A program made the position numbers and the translations under genes. Shown here piece by piece: positions 1 through 7,823 of a DNA stretch of 49,280 nucleotides. The notes beneath the pieces are model-generated. The model searched no databases, was not told the origin of the DNA, and saw nothing but the letters and a program-made list of their open reading frames with translations. Source of the stretch: Fibrobacter sp. (GTDB taxonomy: Bacteria; Fibrobacterota; Fibrobacteria; Fibrobacterales; Fibrobacteraceae); NCBI RefSeq assembly GCF_017545445.1, contig NZ_JAFWOM010000170.1:1-49280 (forward strand), written 5' to 3'. Every line of letters begins with the position of its first letter. Position 1 is the first letter of the stretch.

Positions 1-87
1 AGAACGTCGAAAAGTACTGATTTCAGGACTATTAATCGCCCACAGGCCTTATAGAACAAGGGGTAAACATGAAATCGGGTCTCCAAA

Positions 88-138
88 TGACACTTAAATG
101 AAAATGAGGCCTTGTTCAGGTCTCATTTTGACACTTAA
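88..138. repeat. Hairpin flanked by 10-bp direct repeats
   Basis: The ten-base word TGACACTTAA occurs at 88-97 and again at 129-138. Between them lies an inverted repeat: AAAATGAGGCCT at 101-112 pairs with AGGTCTCATTTT at 118-129 over a 5-base loop, with one G-T wobble. No coding frame covers it. It could be a scar of a small mobile element, an attenuator or a second terminator; the sequence alone does not decide. Confidence 0.6.
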
Positions 139-187
139 GCCCATTAAAAATACTTTGTAAAGAATTTGGGAATACCAAAAAAAATCA

Positions 188-212
188 CAAACCACCCCTT
201 GCGGGTGGTTTG
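188..212 (-). terminator. Rho-independent terminator of FISUMP gene pair
   Basis: The inverted repeat CAAACCACCC / GGGTGGTTTG has a short CTTGC loop. Read on the minus strand it is followed by a T-rich run (TGATTTTTTTT). It lies about 50 bases after the stop codon of the minus-strand lipoprotein gene at 259. On the plus strand the tail is TTTGTTCTT, so it may work in both directions. Confidence 0.75.
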
Positions 213-258
213 TTCTTATGATGCATCACGAATCCATTCCTAAAGCACTTTATCAAAA

Positions 259-1575
259 CTAATCCATAACGCAGCGGACAGAAAAGGCACAATACTTATT
301 GAAAGGCCCCAACTCAGCTTCGGCTTTAAAATACCAAAGCCACAAATGATACCCATGATCTTGGTTCTTTTCCGAGGAAGTCCATAAAAAGCCATAACGA
401 TGCAAATTGGTATAACCGTTACCGCAGTAATCCCCCGCAGGGAGCATCGCGAAGCCGTATTCATCAGTGCCAGAATTGTTTTCGTCTTCCAGCCAATCAT
501 CAACAGACTTCAACTTGATTGCCGCTTTTGATTCTCCCCCCGCAATGTCGATTAGGCGTTTCATTTCGTCCTTGTTAGGCAAATGCCAGCCTTTGGGACA
601 TACGCCACGAACAGTGTCCTTTGGCACACACTTCACACCTTGGCCGCAACCGGCCCCATCGGTACTAAACCACGCCGCACTATCCATAGCGGCACTCCAC
701 AAGTACAAGCGGCCATATTTTCCGCACGACGCGTTAAGTTTCTCCTTATAGCAATAGCTCGATGAATCCGCATCCGTACCGTTTTTTGTTTTCTGATGAT
801 ACCGATAATTCAAATTTTCAGCCATCCAAACTTTAGAATAGCGGTAACTCCAACTTTCAATTGTTACTGTTTTATAGACGTGCCCATCACGCAAATCGGT
901 TAACGTACTGTTCTCAGCATCGTAAATACTTTCATCGGGGCCAACGGAACTACTGGACATCGATGAGCTCGAAGCGAAAATAAACAAGTCTTTTCCATGA
1001 AGTAACACCCCCACAGAATCCTTGCCACAGACAACCTTATACCCGCTCCCGTCCTGCAACGCTTGAACAGAACAAGACGCCCCATCATTACCAGAATTAC
1101 CCGAATCACCCGTTTTTCCCTTTTCGCCCTGAATACCGGAGTCGCCCTTGTCACCAGACTCCCCCTTTTTTCCTTGTTCACCATCATCACCGCGGTCACC
1201 TTTTTCTCCCTGGACGCCTGGATCGCCCTTGTCGCCTTTCACGCCTTTTTCGCCTTGGCGACCCGCATCACCGTTGTCACCCTTAGCGCCATCATCACCT
1301 TTGGGACCCGTCGGACCAACAGCACCGTCTTTGCCTTTAAACACCGACCATTCCCTATCAGCACAGTAATAGACCTTGGACGAGTCTTCTAGAAAAATCA
1401 TCGAACCGTTATTATCGACCATACATTCTGGTCTTGATTCACCGGATTTTACAATCTGCACTCCGACAATCTCGTTCACTTTTGTAACTTCGGTAACATC
1501 ATCTGAGCAAGCGCAGAAAAAAAACATTAGCAGAACAGCGATATACGCCATCACTCGGCTCCACAAAATCTTCAT
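259..1575 (-). CDS. Collagen-like FISUMP-domain lipoprotein
   Basis: Predicted 438-residue surface lipoprotein. The order is: signal peptide with a lipobox-like end (FFFCAC, probable lipidated Cys23), a short globular part with two cysteines, a collagen-like stalk of 29 perfect Gly-X-Y triplets (about residues 81-167), a serine-rich hinge, and a C-terminal FISUMP domain (DLRDG-YKTV, WMAENLNY, VCPKGWHLP, LPAG, SVRC near the end). I chose the ATG at 1575 over a longer frame because AGGAG sits just upstream and the signal peptide begins there. The stop codon of the paralogous upstream gene overlaps this AGGAG, so the pair is probably translated from one transcript. FISUMP is a recurrent Fibrobacter domain of unknown function; a role in surface display or substrate attachment is inference. 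Confidence 0.88.
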   Translation of the reverse strand: MKILWSRVMAYIAVLLMFFFCACSDDVTEVTKVNEIVGVQIVKSGESRPECMVDNNGSMIFLEDSSKVYYCADREWSVFKGKDGAVGPTGPKGDDGAKGDNGDAGRQGEKGVKGDKGDPGVQGEKGDRGDDGEQGKKGESGDKGDSGIQGEKGKTGDSGNSGNDGASCSVQALQDGSGYKVVCGKDSVGVLLHGKDLFIFASSSSMSSSSVGPDESIYDAENSTLTDLRDGHVYKTVTIESWSYRYSKVWMAENLNYRYHQKTKNGTDADSSSYCYKEKLNASCGKYGRLYLWSAAMDSAAWFSTDGAGCGQGVKCVPKDTVRGVCPKGWHLPNKDEMKRLIDIAGGESKAAIKLKSVDDWLEDENNSGTDEYGFAMLPAGDYCGNGYTNLHRYGFLWTSSEKNQDHGYHLWLWYFKAEAELGPFNKYCAFSVRCVMD

Positions 1576-1583
1576 ACCCACTC

Positions 1584-2855
1584 CTAGTAGTCCTTGATGC
1601 AACGAACAGAAAAGGCCTCGCTTTGCACTTTTATCCCACCATATTTAAAATCAGCTTCATCTGCATTTATATTAACTACATAAGCACCAGTACCACTAGA
1701 TTCCTTAGTCGTCCAAAAAAATGCAGTTTTGCCCAGCAATTCATACGTTACATTAAGGCTCCTCTTGCCAGCAGGGCGTGCAGAAAAACCGTAAGAATCA
1801 ATTCCATTACTATTATTATTCCAACCCGAGGTTGCTTTCAGCCGATAACCAAGAGAATCAGCACCACCAAGTTCATCTATCATATGAAGGAATTCCTCAT
1901 AACTTGGCAAATGCCACCCTTCAGGGCAAACTCCCCTTACTCGTGTTTTTATATCACATTTAACGGAATAACCACAGCCCGCAGCATCATTGCTGAATTG
2001 AGCCGCGCTATCTGCCGCAGCACTCCATATATATAAACGACCAAAATTGTTACAATTCGAAGAAGAATTATTGTAGCAGTAACTAGAAGAATCAGCATCT
2101 CCACCCCCAGCCGTTTTCTGATAATACCGATAATTCAAATTTTGAGCCATCCACACTCTCGAATAATCTGTCGCGGTAATAGTCGTTGTTTTATAAGTTT
2201 GTCCATCACGAAGGTCCGTTAAAGTATTTTTATTCGCATCGTAAATGCTTGTGGGTTCGTACTCAATTGCTTTTCCATGGTGCAACACACCCACCGAATC
2301 TCCGGCACAAATAATTTTATAGCCGCTACCGTCCTGCAAATCCTTTACAGTACAAGATTTCCCTGCCGCGCCATTATTTCCAGATTCTCCCGGATCCCCT
2401 TTGGGTCCCTGCTCTCCGGTATCACCTTTTTCACCCTTGTCACCTTTTTCGCCCTGAAGACCGGGGTTTCCCTTGTCCCCCTTCTCGCCTTTTTCGCCTG
2501 GATCGCCTTTTTCGCCTTTATCCCCCTTTTCTCCCTTTTCACCCTGAATGCCAGGATCGCCCTTTTCCCCTTTTTTACCATCATTGCCCTTGGGACCAGC
2601 CGGCCCCACAGCACCATCTTCCCCATTCATCACAGACCATTTTTTATCAACGCAATAATAGACCTTGCCAGAATCTTTGACAAAAATCAATGAACCATCG
2701 TTGTCAGCAAAGCACTTAGGCATCGCCTCTCCAAATTCCAGCACGGGCATTCCCGTAACTTTGTTTACTTCGGTCACTCTGGTGATGTTTTCATCACAAG
2801 CTAAATAGAAAACGGCTATCAAAACAACCGTAAAAACGCTCCACAACTTTTTCAT
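1584..2855 (-). CDS. Collagen-like FISUMP-domain lipoprotein (paralogue)
   Basis: Predicted 423-residue lipoprotein and close paralogue of the gene 8 bases downstream. It has a lipoprotein signal peptide ending FYLAC (probable lipidated Cys20), a head segment with the shared FADNDGSLIFV-like stretch, 30 Gly-X-Y triplets rich in GEK and GDK, and a FISUMP domain (WMAQNLNY, VCPEGWHLP, ARPAG, FSVRC). The ATG at 2855 is preferred because GAGG precedes it and it starts the signal peptide; an upstream in-frame ATG would add 16 residues. The two genes share architecture but differ in stalk sequence, which fits tandem duplication with slippage in the triplet repeats. Function unknown. Confidence 0.88.
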   Translation of the reverse strand: MKKLWSVFTVVLIAVFYLACDENITRVTEVNKVTGMPVLEFGEAMPKCFADNDGSLIFVKDSGKVYYCVDKKWSVMNGEDGAVGPAGPKGNDGKKGEKGDPGIQGEKGEKGDKGEKGDPGEKGEKGDKGNPGLQGEKGDKGEKGDTGEQGPKGDPGESGNNGAAGKSCTVKDLQDGSGYKIICAGDSVGVLHHGKAIEYEPTSIYDANKNTLTDLRDGQTYKTTTITATDYSRVWMAQNLNYRYYQKTAGGGDADSSSYCYNNSSSNCNNFGRLYIWSAAADSAAQFSNDAAGCGYSVKCDIKTRVRGVCPEGWHLPSYEEFLHMIDELGGADSLGYRLKATSGWNNNSNGIDSYGFSARPAGKRSLNVTYELLGKTAFFWTTKESSGTGAYVVNINADEADFKYGGIKVQSEAFSVRCIKDY

Positions 2856-2949
2856 ATAGTTTCCCTCGTATTTGCTAACAAAATATATAAAAAATTTCCG
2901 CATAGGAAGGAAGCTATTAGCAACCGATAAGGAGCTAACATGAGAAAAA

Positions 2950-2973
2950 GGAACCGATACAAATGTCGGTCCC
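2950..2973 (-). terminator. Terminator of caspase-like operon
   Basis: GGAACCGA (2950-2957) pairs with TCGGTCCC (2966-2973) across an 8-base loop. Read on the minus strand the stem is followed by TTTTTCTC. It lies about 30 bases beyond the stop codon at 3001, the right place to end the two-gene operon that begins near 5229. Confidence 0.75.
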
Positions 2974-3000
2974 TTCGATTTAATAAAGACAGAATCTTTT

Positions 3001-4179
3001 TTACTTCAGCCAGACACCTTTGCTGCCACGATTCTTGCCCACTTCCACAGAAACGGTGTAACGGCCACGGGAAATCTTGGTTGCATCAATGCGAGCGACA
3101 TTGTAGCCAACTCTTGCGTTGTCTACACGCACACTAGCCGCACGGGTTCCATCCGCATTGAAGAAGGCGACAACAGCATTACCGCCTTTTTTCAGTTCAA
3201 ACGCGACCATGTTGCGGCGGACTTCAACAATTCTTACTCCATTGTCGTTTTCGTCGGCGTAATCGTTAGCGGATTCGTTGCCGTCTGCCAAATCAGCAGA
3301 AGAGCCGAAGTACGGAGCATCAAAAATGTACGAGATGGTGTCCCCGGTTTCTAAGATTACAGAAGCCGTGTAGGAAAGGCACGGCTGGTAGGTCGTAGAA
3401 TCTTTTTCTTCCAGACAATACGCTTCCGCAACACCGTTGATGTCGATATCCTTTATCTCGATAACGCTGTTATCCACGCTTGAGTATGCCTTGTTGAACT
3501 TTTCAGAAATCAGCTGATTCAGCGCAGTCATATTTTCCATGTAATCTTCGGAGGTCGGGACATATTCATCAGATACCTTCAGATTGGACATGCAAGCCAC
3601 AACCATTTCCGCAACACCTTCCACGGATACGTAGATACTCATCTTATCCTTTCCGCGAACGACACGGTTGTTCAAAACGCGAACGAAATTAAAAACATAT
3701 TCAGCGACATCGCTGGTACCGTCACTGTATTCATCCATTTCGGTATCCATCACCAAAAAGTCGAACTGCTTAGCGACATCTACGGGGAACAAGGACGAAA
3801 TCAAGGCCGCAGCAACAGTCTGCGGATTCTTTTCAACAAGGCTCAAGTCCACCTTCACACCGTCTTCATTATTAACGGCAGCAAGGATATTTTCAGTCTT
3901 GTCGAAAACATGGTATTTATTCTGCACGAGAGCCTTTTCCATTGCACTGAAATCCGTAGCCCCAACGGATACAGAAACGACGGGGGCACGGGAAGCATCC
4001 TTTTCTGAGCCCATCTTCATCAAGCCCTTCTGAGTGATATCTCTCGTACGGTAACCATCGACAGCCCTCCTTTCCTTCAGGAAAGTCTTGGAGTTGTCAG
4101 AAAAATTAACGGATGGAGCAGCCATTGCAGACAAAGCAAAGGAACAGACCAAAACAATTGATGTAATAATTTTATTCAT
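3001..4179 (-). CDS. Secreted protein with C-terminal sorting-like domain
   Basis: Predicted 392-residue exported protein. A clear signal peptide ends at about residue 20 (FALSAMAA). The middle, about residues 60-310, shows no family I recognise; it is acidic and has a few cysteines. The last 70 residues (VAFELKKGGNAVVAFF, then a Gly-Tyr-Asn turn and GRYTVSVEVG) match the pattern of the small beta-sandwich tails that direct proteins to the type IX secretion system. The start has GAGGT a few bases upstream. The gene lies 12 bases after the stop codon of the caspase-like gene, so the two are one operon; this could be a substrate, inhibitor or co-secreted partner, which is inference only. Confidence 0.75.
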   Translation of the reverse strand: MNKIITSIVLVCSFALSAMAAPSVNFSDNSKTFLKERRAVDGYRTRDITQKGLMKMGSEKDASRAPVVSVSVGATDFSAMEKALVQNKYHVFDKTENILAAVNNEDGVKVDLSLVEKNPQTVAAALISSLFPVDVAKQFDFLVMDTEMDEYSDGTSDVAEYVFNFVRVLNNRVVRGKDKMSIYVSVEGVAEMVVACMSNLKVSDEYVPTSEDYMENMTALNQLISEKFNKAYSSVDNSVIEIKDIDINGVAEAYCLEEKDSTTYQPCLSYTASVILETGDTISYIFDAPYFGSSADLADGNESANDYADENDNGVRIVEVRRNMVAFELKKGGNAVVAFFNADGTRAASVRVDNARVGYNVARIDATKISRGRYTVSVEVGKNRGSKGVWLK

Positions 4180-4191
4180 GATAAGACCTCA

Positions 4192-5229
4192 TTAGTATCT
4201 TGGATTACCGTAAACGGCTTTTTTTCTGCCCAATGCTAAAGCTGATGAAGAATTAACCCTCATCGAATACTGATAAATGCTATTGTAATACTCACCATAG
4301 CCTTTAAACTGATGATGTTTTCCATCGTCACCAATCGCCGTTCCCGATCTAAAAATTACGGCCGGTTCAATACCACTCGCATGGTCATTGTATATATGAC
4401 TCCATACAGCGTACTTGTAGGCTTGCCAAATTCTCATCTTTTCGTTGTTGACCCATTGATCGGCAAATGTTTCATAAAAACTAAGATCAGCAGCCTTTTG
4501 GTTTTTCGTCAACAAAGCAGGCACGCGCGAAGAATACCCGAACATAGCATGAAGTCCATTCTTAAAGGCTTTTACAAATTTAGAATAGTTTATATACTGC
4601 GGTTTTGCCTCCTTGGAATCCTCCCAGCCGTCATTGTTTATTACATATTTTTCGTCGGTGATGGGTTCCTGTGACATAATCGTAAGCTCTTTACCATAAA
4701 CTTTTGTTTTGTAATATCCATAAATTCCACGACCTTTATCATCCGTGTAAAAGCTAAGGAAATTACATGCATCGAAAAAAGCAAAATACGTCTCTTCGGA
4801 AAATTCCATATCCTCAACCGGAAGATTATCGTCATACATTATCGCTATATTATTCGTACGAATAACATGTCCATTATCATCTAAGCCAAACGAAGTATCT
4901 CCGTGACCAGAAAAAAACACAATATTATAGTCACCATTTTTAATTTTATTTTTAAAATTCGCTACCGTAACTTGTGACGACGTTGTGTTTGAATAGATAT
5001 TTTTAAAAGTCGTTTTTGAATACTTCTTGGAAACATGTTTTTGCAATGATTTCCTAAAACCCGTTGCAAAATCAATATTATACGGAAGATTATTCTCGCC
5101 CATTTTTGAATAATCAGAAATACCAAACGTAGCAATATTTAGATTTTCCAACCGCCCTCTATATGGGGTGGATGAACGAGCAAAACAACAAGCCACCACT
5201 ACTAATACAGCGATAAGCACTCTTTTCAT
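4192..5229 (-). CDS. Secreted caspase-like (clan CD) protein, candidate protease
   Basis: Predicted 345-residue exported protein; the signal peptide ends near residue 18. Two blocks fit the caspase/gingipain/legumain clan: a beta-strand followed by SGHGD (His109, NIVFFSGHGD) and, 46 residues later, a second strand followed by a cysteine (Cys155, YFAFFDACNFL). Spacing and context match a clan CD His-Cys dyad. I do not recognise a named family; a DUF6345-like protein is one possibility. There is no C-terminal sorting domain on this protein, but the next gene in the operon has one. A TTG-N20-TATATTTG promoter lies upstream. Proteolytic activity is inferred from the two motifs only. Confidence 0.65.
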   Translation of the reverse strand: MKRVLIAVLVVVACCFARSSTPYRGRLENLNIATFGISDYSKMGENNLPYNIDFATGFRKSLQKHVSKKYSKTTFKNIYSNTTSSQVTVANFKNKIKNGDYNIVFFSGHGDTSFGLDDNGHVIRTNNIAIMYDDNLPVEDMEFSEETYFAFFDACNFLSFYTDDKGRGIYGYYKTKVYGKELTIMSQEPITDEKYVINNDGWEDSKEAKPQYINYSKFVKAFKNGLHAMFGYSSRVPALLTKNQKAADLSFYETFADQWVNNEKMRIWQAYKYAVWSHIYNDHASGIEPAVIFRSGTAIGDDGKHHQFKGYGEYYNSIYQYSMRVNSSSALALGRKKAVYGNPRY

Positions 5230-5273
5230 TTATCATCCTTTTTTAATTCAGACAACATTATCTGAACGGGGTG

Positions 5274-5304
5274 CAAATATAATACAAACTACAATTAATT
5301 TCAA
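5274..5304 (-). promoter_or_regulatory. Promoter of caspase-like operon
   Basis: On the minus strand TTG (5304-5302) is followed by exactly 20 bases and then TATATTTG (5281-5274). This is the same geometry as upstream of guanylate kinase and transketolase, and close to the -33 TTTG / -7 TAnnTTTG promoters of Bacteroidetes. The start codon is about 45 bases downstream. Confidence 0.6.
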
Positions 5305-5468
5305 CTAAAAAAATTAAATAAACTATTATTAATTACAACATTTATAAATTTAAGCAAAAAAAAAACATAAAAATAATACCTTATCAAAAACATATCGTAC
5401 AATTTAAAATTGAGTTTCCCTATAGAAAAAAAAAACGCTGAAGGCGACTTTTGCATTATAAACAACAA

Positions 5469-5494
5469 ATCCCGGCACCATACCGGGATGACAG
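5469..5494 (+). repeat. CCCGG hairpin repeat with GGATGACA tail
   Basis: ATCCCGG and CCGGGAT form a 7-bp stem around a 7-base loop, and the right arm runs on into GATGACA. The same arrangement recurs at 17506-17531, and in reverse orientation at 45541-45570 where the tail is GGTGACAA. It is a dispersed intergenic hairpin, not a gene part. Confidence 0.65.
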
Positions 5495-5552
5495 TGAAAG
5501 AATGTGGCTAGGGGTTTTATAAGCAGTGGTTAGGGGGTTGTAGATAGAAAAA

Positions 5553-5573
5553 GCCCCACTGGAACAGCGGGGC
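5553..5573 (-). terminator. Terminator of transketolase gene
   Basis: GCCCC...GGGGC with an inner CTG/CAG extension forms a strong stem over a GAA loop. On the minus strand it is followed by TTTTTCTATC. It lies 55 bases after the tkt stop codon, with a hairpin repeat in between. Confidence 0.75.
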
Positions 5574-5583
5574 AAAATTTCAA

Positions 5584-5620
5584 TGGATCCTATCAGCTCG
5601 TTGAGCCTCCAGGATGACAG
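5584..5620 (+). repeat. Dispersed GGATCC...GGATGACAG hairpin repeat, copy 1
   Basis: The sequence begins TGGATCCTATC and ends CTCCAGGATGACAG. ATCCT and AGGAT pair as the outer stem and GCTC/GAGC as an inner stem. Copies at 17457-17490 and 21202-21241 keep both ends and the outer stem but use different inner-stem bases (GGCC/GGCT and GCC/GGC), which looks like conservation of structure rather than of exact sequence. Confidence 0.7.
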
Positions 5621-5628
5621 GGAAATGC

Positions 5629-7704
5629 TTAAGCGTTCGCTTTCTTGAAGTCTGCGACGTTTTGAGCAAATTCAGCGAGGTATTCCTTCGCGGCAGCCAC
5701 GACGGCTTCCGGAGTGTAGCCAAATTCCTTTTCGAGCACGCCAGCCGGAGCAGAGGCGCCAAAGCGTTCGAGACCGGAGACCTTGCCGAAGCCGCCCACG
5801 ATTTGGGCGAACAAGAGCGGAAGACCGCTGGACTTTGCAAACACCGGAGTCCACGGAGCAATGATGCTGTCGCGGTAGGCCTTGTCCTGAGCCATGAAGA
5901 GGGCCGGGCTAATCATCGAAACCACGCGAACCTTGAAGCCTTCGCCACGGAGAATTTCAGCAGCGTCGTGAGTCAAAAGCACGTCAGAACCGTTAGAGAC
6001 AAACGTCAAATCCGGGAGGGCGGAACCGCAATTGTCGCTTACGATGTAGGCACCCTTGCGGCAATCCTTGGAAGCTTCGTAACGCACGACGCCAGGGAGC
6101 GACTTCACGTTCTGGCGGGTAAGGATAATCGCAGTCGGGCGGTCGTTGTTTTCAAAAGCCATTTCCCATGCGGTCACGGTTTCGAAAGCATCTGCCGGAC
6201 GGAGCACGAGCATTTCGGACTTGCCGTCTTTACGCTTGAGGCCTTCGAGCAAACGAATCTGCGTTTCGTGTTCAATCGGCTGGTGTGTCGGGCCGTCTTC
6301 GCCCACGCGGAAACTGTCATGCGTGTACATGAACTTGACCGGAAGCCTCATGAGAGCTGCCATACGGAGAGCGGGTTTCATGAAGTCGCTGAATACGAAG
6401 AACGTAGCGCAGATCGGATAAAGACCGCCGTGCAATGCGATACCGCAGCAGATAGCGCCCATCGTAAGTTCTGCAACACCCACCTGTACGAAAGCACCCT
6501 TGAAATCGCCAGCGCGGAAAATGCCCGTCTTGTTGAGGAATGCCTGCGTGTTGTCGGAGTTGGAAAGGTCTGCGGAGCTGCAAATGCAGTTCTTGACGTT
6601 GTCTGCAAGGTAGCCGAGCACAGCACCAGAAGTCACGCGAGTCGCAACGCCTTCCTTGATTTCGAGCTTGGAGAGGTCGAGCTTCGGAGCCTTGCCGGAG
6701 AGCCATTCCTTGAGAGTTGCAGACTTTTCAGGATTTGCATTGTCCCAAGCGGCCTTCGCCTTTTTCCATTCAGCAACTTCCTTGCGGAGTTCGGCCTTGC
6801 GGGCTTCAAAACCAGCCTTCACGTCATCAAAAATCTTGAATGCATCGGCGGGATCGCCGCCGAGGTTTTTCACGGTTGCGTCGGTAGAAGCGCCGGCAGC
6901 ATTGAGCGGCTGGCCGTGAGTCGAAACGGCACCTTCAAAAGACTTGCCGTCTTCAGCGATAGCACCCTTCGCCATGGTGGTGTGACCGATGATGATAGTC
7001 GGTTTTTCAGTTTCTGCCCAAGCTTCCTTGAATGCCTTGCGGAGTTCTGCAACATTGTGGCCGTCAGCCACGTCAATCACGCGGAAACCCCAAGATTCAT
7101 ACTGCTTCTTGAAATCGTGGCTCATCACGTCTTCGACTTTGCAAGAAAGCTGCACTTGGTTCGCGTCATAGAAGAATATGAGGTTCGAAAGCTTGAGGTG
7201 ACCCGCAATGCGGCCTACGCCGTAAGCGATTTCTTCTTCGAGACCGCCATCAGAAACGAGGCAAACCACCTTGTGCTGCAAGATATCGCCAAAACGTTCG
7301 ACCATGAAGCGTTCGGCAATCGCATTACCGAGGGCGACAGCGTGGCCGATTCCCAGCGGACCCGAAGAGTTTTCAATACCGAGATTGACATCGAGTTCAG
7401 GATGCCCTGGAGTACGGGAACCGAGCTGGCGGAAGTTCTTCAAGTCGTCCATGGAGAGGTTTCCCAGCATGGCCAATTCGCCATAAAGAAGGGCAGACAT
7501 GTGACCTGGATCCATAAAGAAGCGGTCACGGGCTTCCCAGTTCGGGTTTTCAGGGTCAAAGCGGAGAAATTCCGAATACAGGAGAGTAATAGCATCTGCT
7601 GCACCCATGGCACCACCCGGATGGCCGGACTTAGCCTTCTGCACCATGGCAGCGGAAAGGATTCGAATGTTGTCAGCCGCTTTTGTAACGAGCCTATCTT
7701 CCAC
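5629..7704 (-). CDS. tkt: Transketolase
   Basis: Thiamine diphosphate enzyme of the non-oxidative pentose phosphate pathway; it moves two-carbon ketol units between sugar phosphates in the cytoplasm. The 691-residue length is usual for the family. Visible marks are the N-terminal SGHPGG (His28), LGIGHAVALG, the ThDP-binding block SDGGLEEEIAYG followed about 30 residues on by FFYDANQ, the pyrimidine-domain VAELTMGA, and the catalytic DGPTHQPIEH. The translation starts at a GTG at 7704; AGAGAGG lies 8 bases upstream. A matching promoter (TTG-N20-TAAATTTG) is about 60 bases upstream, and a terminator follows the gene. It appears to be transcribed alone. Confidence 0.97.
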   Translation of the reverse strand: MEDRLVTKAADNIRILSAAMVQKAKSGHPGGAMGAADAITLLYSEFLRFDPENPNWEARDRFFMDPGHMSALLYGELAMLGNLSMDDLKNFRQLGSRTPGHPELDVNLGIENSSGPLGIGHAVALGNAIAERFMVERFGDILQHKVVCLVSDGGLEEEIAYGVGRIAGHLKLSNLIFFYDANQVQLSCKVEDVMSHDFKKQYESWGFRVIDVADGHNVAELRKAFKEAWAETEKPTIIIGHTTMAKGAIAEDGKSFEGAVSTHGQPLNAAGASTDATVKNLGGDPADAFKIFDDVKAGFEARKAELRKEVAEWKKAKAAWDNANPEKSATLKEWLSGKAPKLDLSKLEIKEGVATRVTSGAVLGYLADNVKNCICSSADLSNSDNTQAFLNKTGIFRAGDFKGAFVQVGVAELTMGAICCGIALHGGLYPICATFFVFSDFMKPALRMAALMRLPVKFMYTHDSFRVGEDGPTHQPIEHETQIRLLEGLKRKDGKSEMLVLRPADAFETVTAWEMAFENNDRPTAIILTRQNVKSLPGVVRYEASKDCRKGAYIVSDNCGSALPDLTFVSNGSDVLLTHDAAEILRGEGFKVRVVSMISPALFMAQDKAYRDSIIAPWTPVFAKSSGLPLLFAQIVGGFGKVSGLERFGASAPAGVLEKEFGYTPEAVVAAAKEYLAEFAQNVADFKKANA

Positions 7705-7760
7705 TTTGTTAACCTCTCTTTAAAATCTAGGGCGATGAGCCGCACCTAAAATTAGCGACC

Positions 7761-7791
7761 CAAATTTAACTTTTTTACAATTTTCTCTCAA
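7761..7791 (-). promoter_or_regulatory. Promoter of transketolase gene
   Basis: On the minus strand TTG (7791-7789) is followed by exactly 20 bases and then TAAATTTG (7768-7761). The GTG start codon is 57 bases downstream. Same geometry as the promoters at 5274, 14043, 22711 and 30105. Confidence 0.6.
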
Positions 7792-7823
7792 GGTTTTAAT
7801 GCATAAATCACGATAAAACAATC

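Larger units (their letters stand above)
1..258. other. Gene-free edge with hairpin and terminator
   Basis: I see no convincing gene here. Two short frames run in from the left edge and stop at about 54 and 96, so the tail of an upstream gene cannot be excluded. The stretch holds a 12-bp stem hairpin between direct repeats (88-138) and the terminator of the leftmost minus-strand gene (188-212). Both are listed separately. Confidence 0.5.
5305..5628. other. AT-rich gap with repeats and tkt terminator
   Basis: No gene is visible. The first half (to about 5430) is very AT-rich with no clear structure beyond the upstream edge of the caspase-like gene's promoter. The second half holds a CCCGG hairpin repeat (5469-5494), the transketolase terminator (5553-5573) and one copy of the GGATCC hairpin repeat (5584-5620). 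Confidence 0.6.

Noticed and set aside
5614..7749. 711-codon open frame on the plus strand opposite transketolase
   Set aside because: It mirrors tkt codon for codon in the opposite strand, has no family resemblance and no ribosome site. GC-biased codon use leaves antisense frames open.
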